IMG/VR virus record: IMGVR_UViG_3300034684_000438
Span: 1 to 32,890 of that record
Direction: 5' to 3' (one strand)
Length of the DNA: 32,890 nt
Source: a virus
Within the stretch, counting starts at the first letter, position 1; the number at the start of each line of letters is the position of its first letter. Both the position numbers and the translations under genes were made by a program. The notes under the pieces were generated by a model. The model searched no databases and was not told where the DNA came from. It saw only the letters and a list, made by a program, of their open reading frames with translations. This document shows positions 1 through 7,007 of this stretch, piece by piece.

Positions 1-486
1 CTAATTGTTTTTGCGCTCCCGCCTCCAGTCCCACGGTGGTTGCGGCATCCCTGCGGCCCACAGGCCGCGTTGCGCGAGCGCTGCGCGAATCGTCACCACC
101 ACCCACTCGGCACATGGGATGACGGAGCGGCAATACTGCGGGTACACCCACGCCTGACCAGCATCGAGCAGGGCCGCGTTGATGTCGACGTCTCCATGCT
201 GCACGCGCCCGACCACGCGCCCGTAACGGTCGGTGTCCATCGTTCGCACGTCGACGGTCTCCTCATCCGCGAGCATCTCGCGCAAGTAGTCTCGCGCCTC
301 TGTCCCGCCGGGCTGTGCAAGCTCTGGAGCATCCACCCCGTAGAGCCTCACCTTGACGACGTCACCGCTCGTGCGCCGCACGGTGAGCGTGTCGCCATCG
401 TGGACGTCGAGCACGACAGCGGGCCACGCGACGGCCAACGAGGGGCACGCGAGCAAGGCGCAAAGAAAGACGCTAATCCTAATCAT
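1..486 (-). CDS. Secreted thermonuclease homologue (SNase fold)
   Basis: A 161-residue protein of the staphylococcal nuclease family, which cleaves DNA and RNA with Ca2+. Residues 1-20 form a signal peptide (MIRISVFL..., hydrophobic core, small residues before the cut near A20), so it should act outside the cytoplasm. The active-site set of the family is present: D30 and D32 in DGDT, R47, D52 and E55 in the VRLYGVDAPE block, and R90 in DRYGR. The start at 486 is preferred over 510 and 498 because AAGGA lies about 5 bases upstream and the protein then begins with the signal peptide. It is the last visible gene of the accessory operon and overlaps the HTH gene by 8 bases. Its role in a phage is inferred: degrading extracellular or incoming DNA, or a trait for the lysogen. 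Confidence 0.88.
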   Translation of the reverse strand: MIRISVFLCALLACPSLAVAWPAVVLDVHDGDTLTVRRTSGDVVKVRLYGVDAPELAQPGGTEARDYLREMLADEETVDVRTMDTDRYGRVVGRVQHGDVDINAALLDAGQAWVYPQYCRSVIPCAEWVVVTIRAALAQRGLWAAGMPQPPWDWRRERKNN

Positions 487-688
487 CGAGTCCTTCATCA
501 AGTCCAGCACGTATAGCCAGGCAAGCGAGTACCGTTCTGCGGTCTATAATGACACGCCGTTCTGTGGCGAACCTAAAACCTCGCTCCCACTCCTGGTAGG
601 TTTTAAGGTTGACGTCGAGCCTCTCTGCAGCCTCACGCTGTGACAACCCCATGGCGTTACGCCACGTCTTGATGTCAAACTGTGTCAT
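479..688 (-). CDS. Small XRE-type HTH protein, candidate anti-CRISPR-associated (Aca) repressor
   Basis: A 69-residue protein that is little more than one helix-turn-helix. Residues 8-36 (WRNAMGLSQREAAERLDV..., then the recognition segment TYQEWERG) match the lambda-repressor/XRE pattern, and the rest is a short C-terminal helix. The start at 688 is chosen over 694 because GAGG sits 7 bases upstream of it. The gene overlaps the 3' end of the AcrVA2-like gene, exactly where Aca proteins lie relative to acr genes; known Aca proteins are small HTH repressors that bind inverted repeats in the acr promoter. A perfect 17-bp palindrome in the promoter of this operon (6949-6965) is an obvious candidate site. 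Calling it an Aca is inference from size, fold and position; it could be a generic phage regulator. Confidence 0.8.
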   Translation of the reverse strand: MTQFDIKTWRNAMGLSQREAAERLDVNLKTYQEWERGFRFATERRVIIDRRTVLACLAIRAGLDEGLDD

Positions 689-1646
689 CGTCATCCCTCA
701 TGGCCACAGCGATGGGTGCTAGCCAGCGATATGTGAACCTCTGTGCTGCCTTCGGCCCCGTCCAGTATCCGTGCCAGTGCGCACGCCTGATGTGCGGACG
801 CGGGCCACTATGGGCGTGTGAGGCCTGTACCCGTCTCCCCGCTGCGATGGCCTCTCCGAGCGTTTCCCCAACGTTCCACACACGGGGGGAGTCTGGCGGG
901 AACAGCCGCCATCCATTCTTTGTGCGTTTCGGCGCTGGACGCGACGGCACAGCAGTTCCATTGCCGCCCACTTCTGCTTCATCACTGCAGAGGTAGAGGA
1001 GCATTGACACTAACGGACTGGCGAACTCCGCCAATTCTTCAACCTTGTCCCTGTAGTTATTACCGAGATCTATCCCAAACGTCTGGCCTTGGCGACATGC
1101 CTCCTCTGCAAATCGCTGGACACCATCGACAATGGACCAGTCACCAAGATGGATGATAATCGGCGAAAGGGAGTCCTCACCGTTGAGCAGTAATCGAAGC
1201 TCTTTTCTCCCGGTGTTCGCATCACTTTCAAGATGCGCCCAAAATCCATCTAGCGGCCCATACAGGGATCCCGCATTGAGCTGTGGCGTTTCAATGTAGA
1301 CGCACCACTCTTTGAGACGAAGCATCACCTCACATGGTATCGGGCCAGCGACTGGGGTTGAGGCCAGCGCTGCGAGCACGTCAGGATGAAACTTGTATAT
1401 CCCCTGCGAGACGCGCCACGCGCCTAGAGCACCTAGACGTGAAACATCCGCTGCAAGTTCTGGCCGAAGGGTCTGAACACCAAGATCTTGGCAAACAATG
1501 GCGTGCCACCCACCCAGCGGGAGGAAGCACCATGCTGGCCATGGCGTCAGCCCCTTACCCATCTCGGCGCGCAACTCATCTGCTAGCCTCCATGCGTTAG
1601 GATACACTCGCCCGGCGCATACAAGATGCTCTACTGGCGAAAACAT
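675..1646 (-). CDS. AcrVA2-family anti-CRISPR homologue
   Basis: A 323-residue protein that I recognise as a homologue of AcrVA2 (Moraxella bovoculi, about 322 residues). Shared blocks, from memory of the family, are GAWR...GIY at 75-84, the LKEWCVYIE block at 111-119, a hydrophobic LLYLC helix in the middle, and the signature PHIRRAHWHGYW at 284-295 followed by an Arg/Trp-rich strand. AcrVA2 blocks type V-A immunity by causing loss of Cas12a mRNA, recognising the conserved Cas12a N-terminus during translation. Homologues occur on many mobile elements, including in hosts not known for Cas12a, so the target here is open. The ATG at 1646 overlaps the stop of the IbrB-like gene, and the 3' end overlaps the HTH gene, giving an acr-aca arrangement. 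Confidence 0.8.
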   Translation of the reverse strand: MFSPVEHLVCAGRVYPNAWRLADELRAEMGKGLTPWPAWCFLPLGGWHAIVCQDLGVQTLRPELAADVSRLGALGAWRVSQGIYKFHPDVLAALASTPVAGPIPCEVMLRLKEWCVYIETPQLNAGSLYGPLDGFWAHLESDANTGRKELRLLLNGEDSLSPIIIHLGDWSIVDGVQRFAEEACRQGQTFGIDLGNNYRDKVEELAEFASPLVSMLLYLCSDEAEVGGNGTAVPSRPAPKRTKNGWRLFPPDSPRVWNVGETLGEAIAAGRRVQASHAHSGPRPHIRRAHWHGYWTGPKAAQRFTYRWLAPIAVAMRDDDDTV

Positions 1647-2188
1647 TACTGCTCACCCGCTTCGTAGAATTGTTCATCTTGCGTGTTTGCAGCCCATGCC
1701 CTGCTGAACTCTCGATCTTTGAATAACGCGGCGAGGCCGCTGATCTGCTTGAGGCGTAAAAGTTCGTCCGCGTCCATGCCTATGTTTTTCACTATCCACT
1801 CGTCGCTCATACCAGCAGCAACGAGTTCAGCCACGATGTTAACCATGAGGTCGATCGAGTGAGTACCTCGCGCCCTATTGTGGCGGATGGTGCTTGCCAT
1901 GCGGTTGCTGATGTCCTTGTCGATGACAACGACAGGCATCATCCCGGCTTCACGTTCTCTGACATCCGCACAAGTGAGCATGACGGTGTACCGGTGGAAT
2001 CCGTCTACTATCTCGTAAACATCCTCGTCGGGGAGGTGGTAGCAGACGATGGGCATTGTGTACCCATCCTCACGGATGCTCTTCTCAAGAAGCCGCATTT
2101 CGGGAGGGGCAACAGCATTGGGGTTATAGACGTTGGCTCGTATCTTTTCGATTGGCACAGGGCGCACGTCGTAGACAGGACTCTTCAT
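1646..2188 (-). CDS. IbrB-like ParB/sulfiredoxin-fold protein
   Basis: A 180-residue ParB-N-domain protein. The motif DGFHR (62-66) replaces the GERR/GxHR motif of ParB and resembles the DGQHR motif of DndB-type proteins. RHNRARGTH (102-110) is the second conserved block, and residues 127-155 look like a helix-turn-helix. The start at 2188 is preferred to the longer frame because GGAGAAGAG stands directly upstream and overlaps the end of the GNAT gene (stop and start share TAATG). Pairing with a PAPS-reductase-family protein two genes upstream matches IbrA-IbrB, described in E. coli as activators of prophage-borne eib genes. ParB-fold proteins can be CTPases, nucleases or kinases, so the reaction here is unknown. 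Confidence 0.82.
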   Translation of the reverse strand: MKSPVYDVRPVPIEKIRANVYNPNAVAPPEMRLLEKSIREDGYTMPIVCYHLPDEDVYEIVDGFHRYTVMLTCADVREREAGMMPVVVIDKDISNRMASTIRHNRARGTHSIDLMVNIVAELVAAGMSDEWIVKNIGMDADELLRLKQISGLAALFKDREFSRAWAANTQDEQFYEAGEQ

Positions 2189-2613
2189 TATCTCTTCTCC
2201 ATCTTCAGTTCCCAACGCACAAACTCGCCACGCCGAGCAGACTCGGACATGATGAACCCGTTGTCCTTCCACAGGGTGTTCGTCTTCCGGTCATTGCTGT
2301 GAACGGCAATCGCCCCCCTTTCGCGGAGGGTATCAAGCGCAGCAAGAAGCAAATTGCGTTCTGCATCTGCATCTCCAAATGCGTATATGAATCGGATATG
2401 GGCGGCTTTTCCCGTCGAAAGGATGCGCGAAAGAGCAAACCCTACAACCTTTCTGCCTGACATGCCCACATGCCAAAGGTCTCCGGGCCTGCTGGTAATC
2501 GCCATGCCAAGCTTCTTATGCACGGTGACGTCTGTCAGCATATGACCGATGGCCCCGAAAAGCGCCTTGTCGCTTGATGCCTTTTCACCCTGTGTGTACG
2601 CAGTGATGTCCAT
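2188..2613 (-). CDS. GNAT-family acyltransferase
   Basis: A 141-residue single-domain protein with the GNAT layout: a beta strand with GRKVVGFALSRI (53-64), a central IRFIYAF strand, then DADAERNLLLAALDTLRERGA, where an acyl-CoA-binding turn and helix are expected, and a C-terminal LWKDNGFI strand typical of the fold. The Q/RxxGxG/A loop is degenerate, so acyl-CoA binding is likely but not proven. AGGAG lies 8 bases before the ATG, and the gene starts one base after the PP-loop gene ends. It lies between the IbrA-like and IbrB-like genes, which suggests it works with them, for example by acylating a protein or a modified base. That role is inference; phage Mu Mom, a GNAT-related DNA modifier, is a precedent only. 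Confidence 0.75.
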   Translation of the reverse strand: MDITAYTQGEKASSDKALFGAIGHMLTDVTVHKKLGMAITSRPGDLWHVGMSGRKVVGFALSRILSTGKAAHIRFIYAFGDADAERNLLLAALDTLRERGAIAVHSNDRKTNTLWKDNGFIMSESARRGEFVRWELKMEKR

Positions 2614-2614
2614 G

Positions 2615-3907
2615 TTACAGACTCCTGTACTTTTCGAGAGCAGCTTGCCGTCGTTCCATCTCCGCCTTGTTCAAGCTAAAGCCCATGTACTTACCGACAT
2701 GGTCATTTTTCAGGATGCAGACGCATAGACGTTTCCATGTCGGTATCAGCCTAAAGTCCTTACTGTCGACGTCGTCAGCATATTCCATCCGCACGGGCGT
2801 CTTCTGTGTCCTGTAGTTCGTTCCGCCTCCAGCGTCGAACGTGATACCTGCACGACGCAAATCCTCTATGGCATCCTCCCCAAGGCAACCGCCTTTCTCA
2901 CGCCAAAACTTGATGCTTGTTGCCAGCTTCTGCCTGAAACCATCCGCCGTCTCTTGGGGGAGGGTGTCCAAGAGGAACATGGCATATTGCTTCCATGTCA
3001 TGTGGTCTGGCTTTGAGATCTGCCGCCAGCCCATGGCCTTTGTATCTCCGTAAATGGCAGTGAAATTCACACCATTCACGCGGCTGACCATACGTCCCCA
3101 CACGTGAGGGTCTAGTGCGCGGTAAAGCCCGAGGCTTGCCTTGGCTGCGTTGTGGAACGGGCTTGCCACACGCATGGCATGGAGGGGCAAGCCTGCGTAG
3201 TGCATGAGATTGTACAGATCATTATATGCCCATCCATTTCGAGCGTTGGCCGTCCATATATCTTCGGTGCTCCAGTCATAGATGGGATATGCGTTGTACA
3301 CGCCATCTGAAACTCGAGTTGTCCATGGTTTTCCACGATACTTATTGATGTTTCGTTCGCTCATGATAGTGCGCCATCTATCAAGGCTTTCTTGGGCACG
3401 TATTCCGACGAGAACACACGTGCTTTTTGCACCTGTCGCCTTACGATGCCATAGCGCAAAGCTCTCTTGAAATTCATAGTCGCTCATTTCAGGTGTTATG
3501 AAGTCGAATGCCTCCACCCCGACATGGTCCGCGGGGAGAGGTCTCACCCACAAATCTCGCTTTGATTCCTCCCACGGCCTCCAGAATGTTTCAAACATAC
3601 TCGTACAGGTCGGGCATTTGACAGGCACACAGCACCGGTATCTCCCCACTCCGTGGGGAAGTGATGCAAACGTGTTGTCGACGAAGTCTGTTGTAGCGGT
3701 GTACTGCGCCTCATAATCAAGGTGAAAAACATCAACTCTGTCTAGAGCGTTGAGTTCGCTGGCGAGGCCCAGCGTCAGGTTGAGAAGCACTCCAGAATCT
3801 TTGCCGCCGCTGAACGCGACGACCACACGGTCGACCTCATCGAACACAAACCGCAGCCTCATTCGGGCTGCATCCCATACACTGACGTTGAGAGTATGCT
3901 GTATCAC
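2615..3907 (-). CDS. IbrA-like PAPS-reductase-family PP-loop enzyme (DUF3440-type)
   Basis: A 430-residue protein with an N-terminal adenine-nucleotide alpha-hydrolase domain. The PP-loop SGGKDS is at 33-38, after the strand DRVVVAF. Four cysteines at 92, 93, 98 and 101 (CC...CPTC) could bind metal or an Fe-S cluster, and the C-terminal half resembles the DUF3440 extension of IbrA. True PAPS reductases are about 240 residues and reduce sulfate for assimilation; this longer type is found on mobile elements with a ParB-like partner. DndC of DNA phosphorothioation is a related enzyme. The start is GTG (3907) with GAGG 5 bases upstream, overlapping the SNF2 stop by 4 bases. The substrate is unknown; activation of a nucleobase, backbone or tRNA by adenylation is plausible. 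Confidence 0.85.
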   Translation of the reverse strand: MIQHTLNVSVWDAARMRLRFVFDEVDRVVVAFSGGKDSGVLLNLTLGLASELNALDRVDVFHLDYEAQYTATTDFVDNTFASLPHGVGRYRCCVPVKCPTCTSMFETFWRPWEESKRDLWVRPLPADHVGVEAFDFITPEMSDYEFQESFALWHRKATGAKSTCVLVGIRAQESLDRWRTIMSERNINKYRGKPWTTRVSDGVYNAYPIYDWSTEDIWTANARNGWAYNDLYNLMHYAGLPLHAMRVASPFHNAAKASLGLYRALDPHVWGRMVSRVNGVNFTAIYGDTKAMGWRQISKPDHMTWKQYAMFLLDTLPQETADGFRQKLATSIKFWREKGGCLGEDAIEDLRRAGITFDAGGGTNYRTQKTPVRMEYADDVDSKDFRLIPTWKRLCVCILKNDHVGKYMGFSLNKAEMERRQAALEKYRSL

Positions 3908-5346
3908 AACGACCTCACTAGCTGCATCGCGCGTTCACGCAATCCCTTGTTCCTGCACTCCTCGATCTGCTGCTGAAATTCTTCGAGCGCATTACCCTTG
4001 CGAGCCAAAGCTGATGAAATCCTGTCATCAATGCTCCGCGAGCAGTGCAGCGAAACGTACACAGGCCGCCGCGTCTGGCCTATCCTGTGATTCCTGTCTT
4101 CGGCCTGCGCCCGTTCCATATGCTTGAAGCTGTCCGCGTAGAATATGGTATACGCGGCCTCGTTGAGCGTGAGGCCATGCCCTCCGGTGCTCTGTGTCGC
4201 AACGAGAAAACGGGCACCAGCCCGCCACCGTGACAGATGGGCGGCGCGGGCAGGATCCGTCTGCTCCCCGTAGTAGAGGCAAACGGAGTCCTCACCGTAC
4301 TCCTCTGCCAGCTCCTGATGTATCTCGCGCACGGAATGCCGGTATTTTGCCCATATGATGACCTGCTCATCCTCTGGGATCTCACCTATTGTGGAGCGCA
4401 ATATGCGAGTCCGTGGATGCCCGATGGCCTCTACGGTTCCATCTGGCCTGCGCCAGAATCCACATACGATACTCTGCAGACTGGTGAACAAATGAAATAA
4501 CCGGATGGGACTCCAGTCATCATAATCAAGAGAGAGGATGGCGAGCTTTGCCTCTTCGTAAAGATCTCGCTGTTCGGCTGTCATGCTGAAATAGCGTGTC
4601 TCGTAGAGCTTCTCCGGCAGATCGAGGCACTCGTCCTTGCGAACCTGATATGTGTACGGCGCGATCTTTGCCGCGAGGTACTCGGCATTATGGCTTCTGA
4701 TGATGCGACCTGTTTTCCGCTTTCTCCCGTCAGGGCCACGGCGCTCCTCGTATTCGAGATGATTGGCAGCGAAGCTCCAGAAAGAGCGGTATCCGAGTAT
4801 GTTCGGACTCAAGAAGAACATCTGGCTATACAGATCCACAGGCCCCTGCGAAAACGGAGTGCCCGTCATGATGGCCCGATAACGACAGCACGAACTCATG
4901 TGCGTGATACGCTGCGACCGCTTTGACCTGTTGCCCTTGATGTATGCGGATTCGTCAACGGCAACAAAACTATTCTTTGTTACACAAGAGTTGTAGGCCA
5001 ATACAGTTCTATCGCTGGAACTCATGCTCTCGATGCCAACGACATGAACACGCGCTTCGTGACGGACACCCCTATCCATGGTGCGCGAATCCCACAATTC
5101 GATGTCTTCGTATTCGAGGTCGGTATGGATCAACAACTGTTCACGCACATTGTCCCGCAACGAACACGGGGTGAACCAGAACAGCTTGTCCCACTTCTCC
5201 TGTCGGATACGCGCCAGTTCAATGAGTGTACGGCTTTTGCCTGTGCCCATGTCCATGAACAAGGCCCCCACTCTGGGCGGCAGCAGCTTTGCCACCGCCC
5301 GTTCCTGATGGGGCATGAGGGAGCTACGAGTCGAGAAGTGACGCAT
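3904..5346 (-). CDS. SNF2-family DEAD/H-box DNA translocase
   Basis: A 480-residue superfamily 2 ATPase with both RecA lobes. Motif I MDMGTGKS is at 31-38, motif II DESA at 131-134, motif III TGTP at 161-164, and motif VI EDRNHRIGQ at 416-424. The RNHRIGQ signature is specific to the SNF2 class, which pump along duplex DNA and remodel protein-DNA or fork structures rather than unwind. No nuclease domain is fused. The start at 5346 has GAGGAG about 10 bases upstream inside the preceding gene, which it overlaps by 23 bases. Upstream is a HARP-like protein, so the two may form a split version of a HARP-SNF2 fork-remodelling enzyme. It is followed directly by the IbrA-like gene. Confidence 0.92.
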   Translation of the reverse strand: MRHFSTRSSLMPHQERAVAKLLPPRVGALFMDMGTGKSRTLIELARIRQEKWDKLFWFTPCSLRDNVREQLLIHTDLEYEDIELWDSRTMDRGVRHEARVHVVGIESMSSSDRTVLAYNSCVTKNSFVAVDESAYIKGNRSKRSQRITHMSSCCRYRAIMTGTPFSQGPVDLYSQMFFLSPNILGYRSFWSFAANHLEYEERRGPDGRKRKTGRIIRSHNAEYLAAKIAPYTYQVRKDECLDLPEKLYETRYFSMTAEQRDLYEEAKLAILSLDYDDWSPIRLFHLFTSLQSIVCGFWRRPDGTVEAIGHPRTRILRSTIGEIPEDEQVIIWAKYRHSVREIHQELAEEYGEDSVCLYYGEQTDPARAAHLSRWRAGARFLVATQSTGGHGLTLNEAAYTIFYADSFKHMERAQAEDRNHRIGQTRRPVYVSLHCSRSIDDRISSALARKGNALEEFQQQIEECRNKGLRERAMQLVRSL

Positions 5347-5644
5347 CGACTGACGTCTCCTCGATCAGGGGAGTGAAATGACCCGGCTTGGGTGGCACGG
5401 CCACGGCTTTGCATCGTACATAACGGCCCTTGTCATCGAACTGGCCAACGACCTTGCGGTGGCGATCACTATACCCAGACCGTGTATGCCCGAATGCGCT
5501 TGACAGGTAGTCATATTGCGCAGCCGTGAGCCAGTGTACCGATTTACTTTCGCCCACAATTTCCAACTCGACTCGCCACTTTTCGAACCTTGTCCACGTT
5601 GCTGCCGCAACCGTATGGATGGTCTTCTCTGTCAAATCACCCAC
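5324..5644 (-). CDS. Hypothetical protein, 106 residues
   Basis: I do not recognise the family. The GTG start at 5644 is well supported: GAGGAGG lies 6 bases upstream, inside the end of the preceding gene, and the reading frame overlaps both neighbours (8 bases upstream, 23 bases into the SNF2 gene). The protein is soluble with no membrane segment. It has a central basic stretch (SGYSDRHRKVVGQF) and a C-terminal acidic tail, consistent with a nucleic-acid-associated accessory protein, but nothing specific can be said. Being locked between the zinc-ribbon/HARP-like gene and the SNF2 gene suggests it belongs to the same complex. Confidence 0.72.
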   Translation of the reverse strand: MGDLTEKTIHTVAAATWTRFEKWRVELEIVGESKSVHWLTAAQYDYLSSAFGHTRSGYSDRHRKVVGQFDDKGRYVRCKAVAVPPKPGHFTPLIEETSVDASLLDS

Positions 5645-6896
5645 GCGACGCCTCCTCATCCATGAGATCGTCAGCGATGGCGACATTGTCGGGGACGTCC
5701 AGCTTCGGTGGGACAAGAGAGATCTCGGGGCGTACAGGCGTCGGCACGTCCTTGATGTCTGTGACCACGGCACCGTGCTCAAGAGCCGCCCTGTGGGCAA
5801 CCAAGATGTTGCGCACATCATCGGTCATCGAAAAATCGTAACGCTCTGCGAACTCGAGCACAGCTTCGATGGCTCCAGGGGGGACAACAACCTTGCCGTC
5901 GTTGTATCTCGAACCGGGCAGGCTTCGGGCAGCGGCATAAAGATTGTCGGCCTTTGGCCACAAGATCGCGAGCCATCCCTTGTATTTCTCACCCGCATGG
6001 ACTGTCACCCAACGGCGGTGCTCTGGTTTGAAGCAACCGTCGATGGCCATTTGTCTGGCGGTCTCATCGTGGATGGAAACGATGAACCCCGAGCTTACGA
6101 TGCGATGCGCCACCTCAGCGGCCCTGTCGATAGGGTCTCCAGTCCGCGAATTGAGACGCTTTGACCAATACCCATCAGCCCATTTGTAGCCGAGCATTTT
6201 GACGGCGGAGCGAAAGTCGTTGTTTACCTCTGCGAACGTGACACGAACGTCATTGGCGTGCAGCGAGACCTCTGCAACGATTTTGCTCGCAGGCTCACCT
6301 TCTGGCATGATGTAGGATTCGCTTACCGCTTCTTCGGCCTCATCTTGCGCATGTGGCAAAAGCAAGGCTTCGGAAATTTGTGCTGAAAGCTCTTCTGCCA
6401 TCGCCGGGTAGTACGGAGACCTGTGGTCGATCCACCATGACGCACGAGTCTGCGCCCGCAGCACAGAAAGAAAAGCTGCGCAACGCTCCGGCCCTCCGCA
6501 GATTTCCTTCAACCCACGCGCCATCTGCGCACAGGTGTGTATATCCATGCGGGACTTCGACAGGATAGCCTCAACCTCTGCCGAATCGCGTGCAAGGCCA
6601 CGAGCACTGGCGTCAACAATCGCGCACAACACCTCGATGTCAGCCAAGGCTGTGGCGCGTATCTGTTCTGCCCATGCAATCTGCTTAGGGCTGCCTGACA
6701 ACTCGGGTAGGCCCGCCTCTGAATTGGCAATGGCTGCCTTTGCACCCTGTTCTGCATATGCTGCACGCTGACAGTCGTCACAAATCGCGTGCTGTGATTC
6801 GCGATACTTCGCGTGCCTCTCTGCCTCCTTACGGGAGCGTGCAACCACCGTGACCACTGCCCCGCACTCCGCACAATCATAATAAGCTTTTGCCAT
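5637..6896 (-). CDS. Zinc-ribbon protein with HARP-like C-terminal region; first gene of the accessory operon
   Basis: A 419-residue protein. The N-terminus carries two Cys pairs (CAEC at about 8-11, CDDC at about 39-42) that look like a zinc ribbon. Next come a helical region containing the block GSPKQIAWAEQIR, common in phage proteins, and an acidic linker. The C-terminal part holds two strand-rich segments (about 225-285 with KMLGYKWADGYWSKRL; about 295-360 with RYNDGKVVVPPG...FAERYDF) that resemble the HARP region preceding the ATPase in SMARCAL1-like SNF2 enzymes. The start at 6896 is chosen over 6908 because GAGG lies 6 bases upstream. I infer a DNA-junction recognition subunit for the nearby SNF2 translocase; the HARP assignment is tentative. 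Confidence 0.75.
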   Translation of the reverse strand: MAKAYYDCAECGAVVTVVARSRKEAERHAKYRESQHAICDDCQRAAYAEQGAKAAIANSEAGLPELSGSPKQIAWAEQIRATALADIEVLCAIVDASARGLARDSAEVEAILSKSRMDIHTCAQMARGLKEICGGPERCAAFLSVLRAQTRASWWIDHRSPYYPAMAEELSAQISEALLLPHAQDEAEEAVSESYIMPEGEPASKIVAEVSLHANDVRVTFAEVNNDFRSAVKMLGYKWADGYWSKRLNSRTGDPIDRAAEVAHRIVSSGFIVSIHDETARQMAIDGCFKPEHRRWVTVHAGEKYKGWLAILWPKADNLYAAARSLPGSRYNDGKVVVPPGAIEAVLEFAERYDFSMTDDVRNILVAHRAALEHGAVVTDIKDVPTPVRPEISLVPPKLDVPDNVAIADDLMDEEASRG

Positions 6897-6938
6897 GAAG
6901 AACCTCACCTATCGGGTCGTGAGTTATTGTTGAAGCTA

Positions 6939-6967
6939 GTTCTATCACGACTGCATAATGCAGTCAA
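6939..6967 (-). promoter_or_regulatory. Sigma70-type promoter of the accessory operon
   Basis: On the minus strand, TTGACT (6967-6962) and TAGAAC (6944-6939) are separated by exactly 17 bases. This gives a good -35 (5/6) and an acceptable -10 (4/6), with transcription expected to start near 6932 and a leader of about 35 bases before the ATG at 6896. It stands directly downstream of the terminator that closes the virion operon, so the nine accessory genes form their own transcription unit. Confidence 0.7.
6949..6965. promoter_or_regulatory. Palindromic operator in the accessory promoter, with flanking CACGAC boxes
   Basis: GACTGCAT-A-ATGCAGTC is a perfect 8-bp inverted repeat with a one-base centre. 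It covers half of the -35 box and most of the spacer, so a bound protein would block RNA polymerase. A second inverted repeat, GTCGTGA (6916-6922) with TCACGAC (6945-6951), brackets the -10 element, and CACGAC recurs at 6970-6975. The obvious candidate ligand is the Aca-like HTH protein encoded at 479-688; a host or prophage repressor is the alternative. Confidence 0.65.
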
Positions 6968-6977
6968 CACACGACAA

Positions 6978-7001
6978 CAAAAAAGGCCGGTTCCCCGGCC
7001 T
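6978..7001 (-). terminator. Rho-independent terminator closing the virion operon
   Basis: On the minus strand a perfect 7-bp GC-rich stem AGGCCGG/CCGGCCT with a GGAA tetraloop is followed by six T residues. It begins 7 bases after the stop codon of the TraR-like gene. It separates late structural genes from the accessory operon. Confidence 0.9.
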
Positions 7002-7007
7002 GTATTC

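Noticed and set aside
2615-3907. PP-loop gene considered as host assimilatory PAPS reductase (cysH)
   Set aside because: It is nearly twice as long, has the DUF3440-type extension, and stands with ParB-fold and phage genes, not with sulfate assimilation genes.
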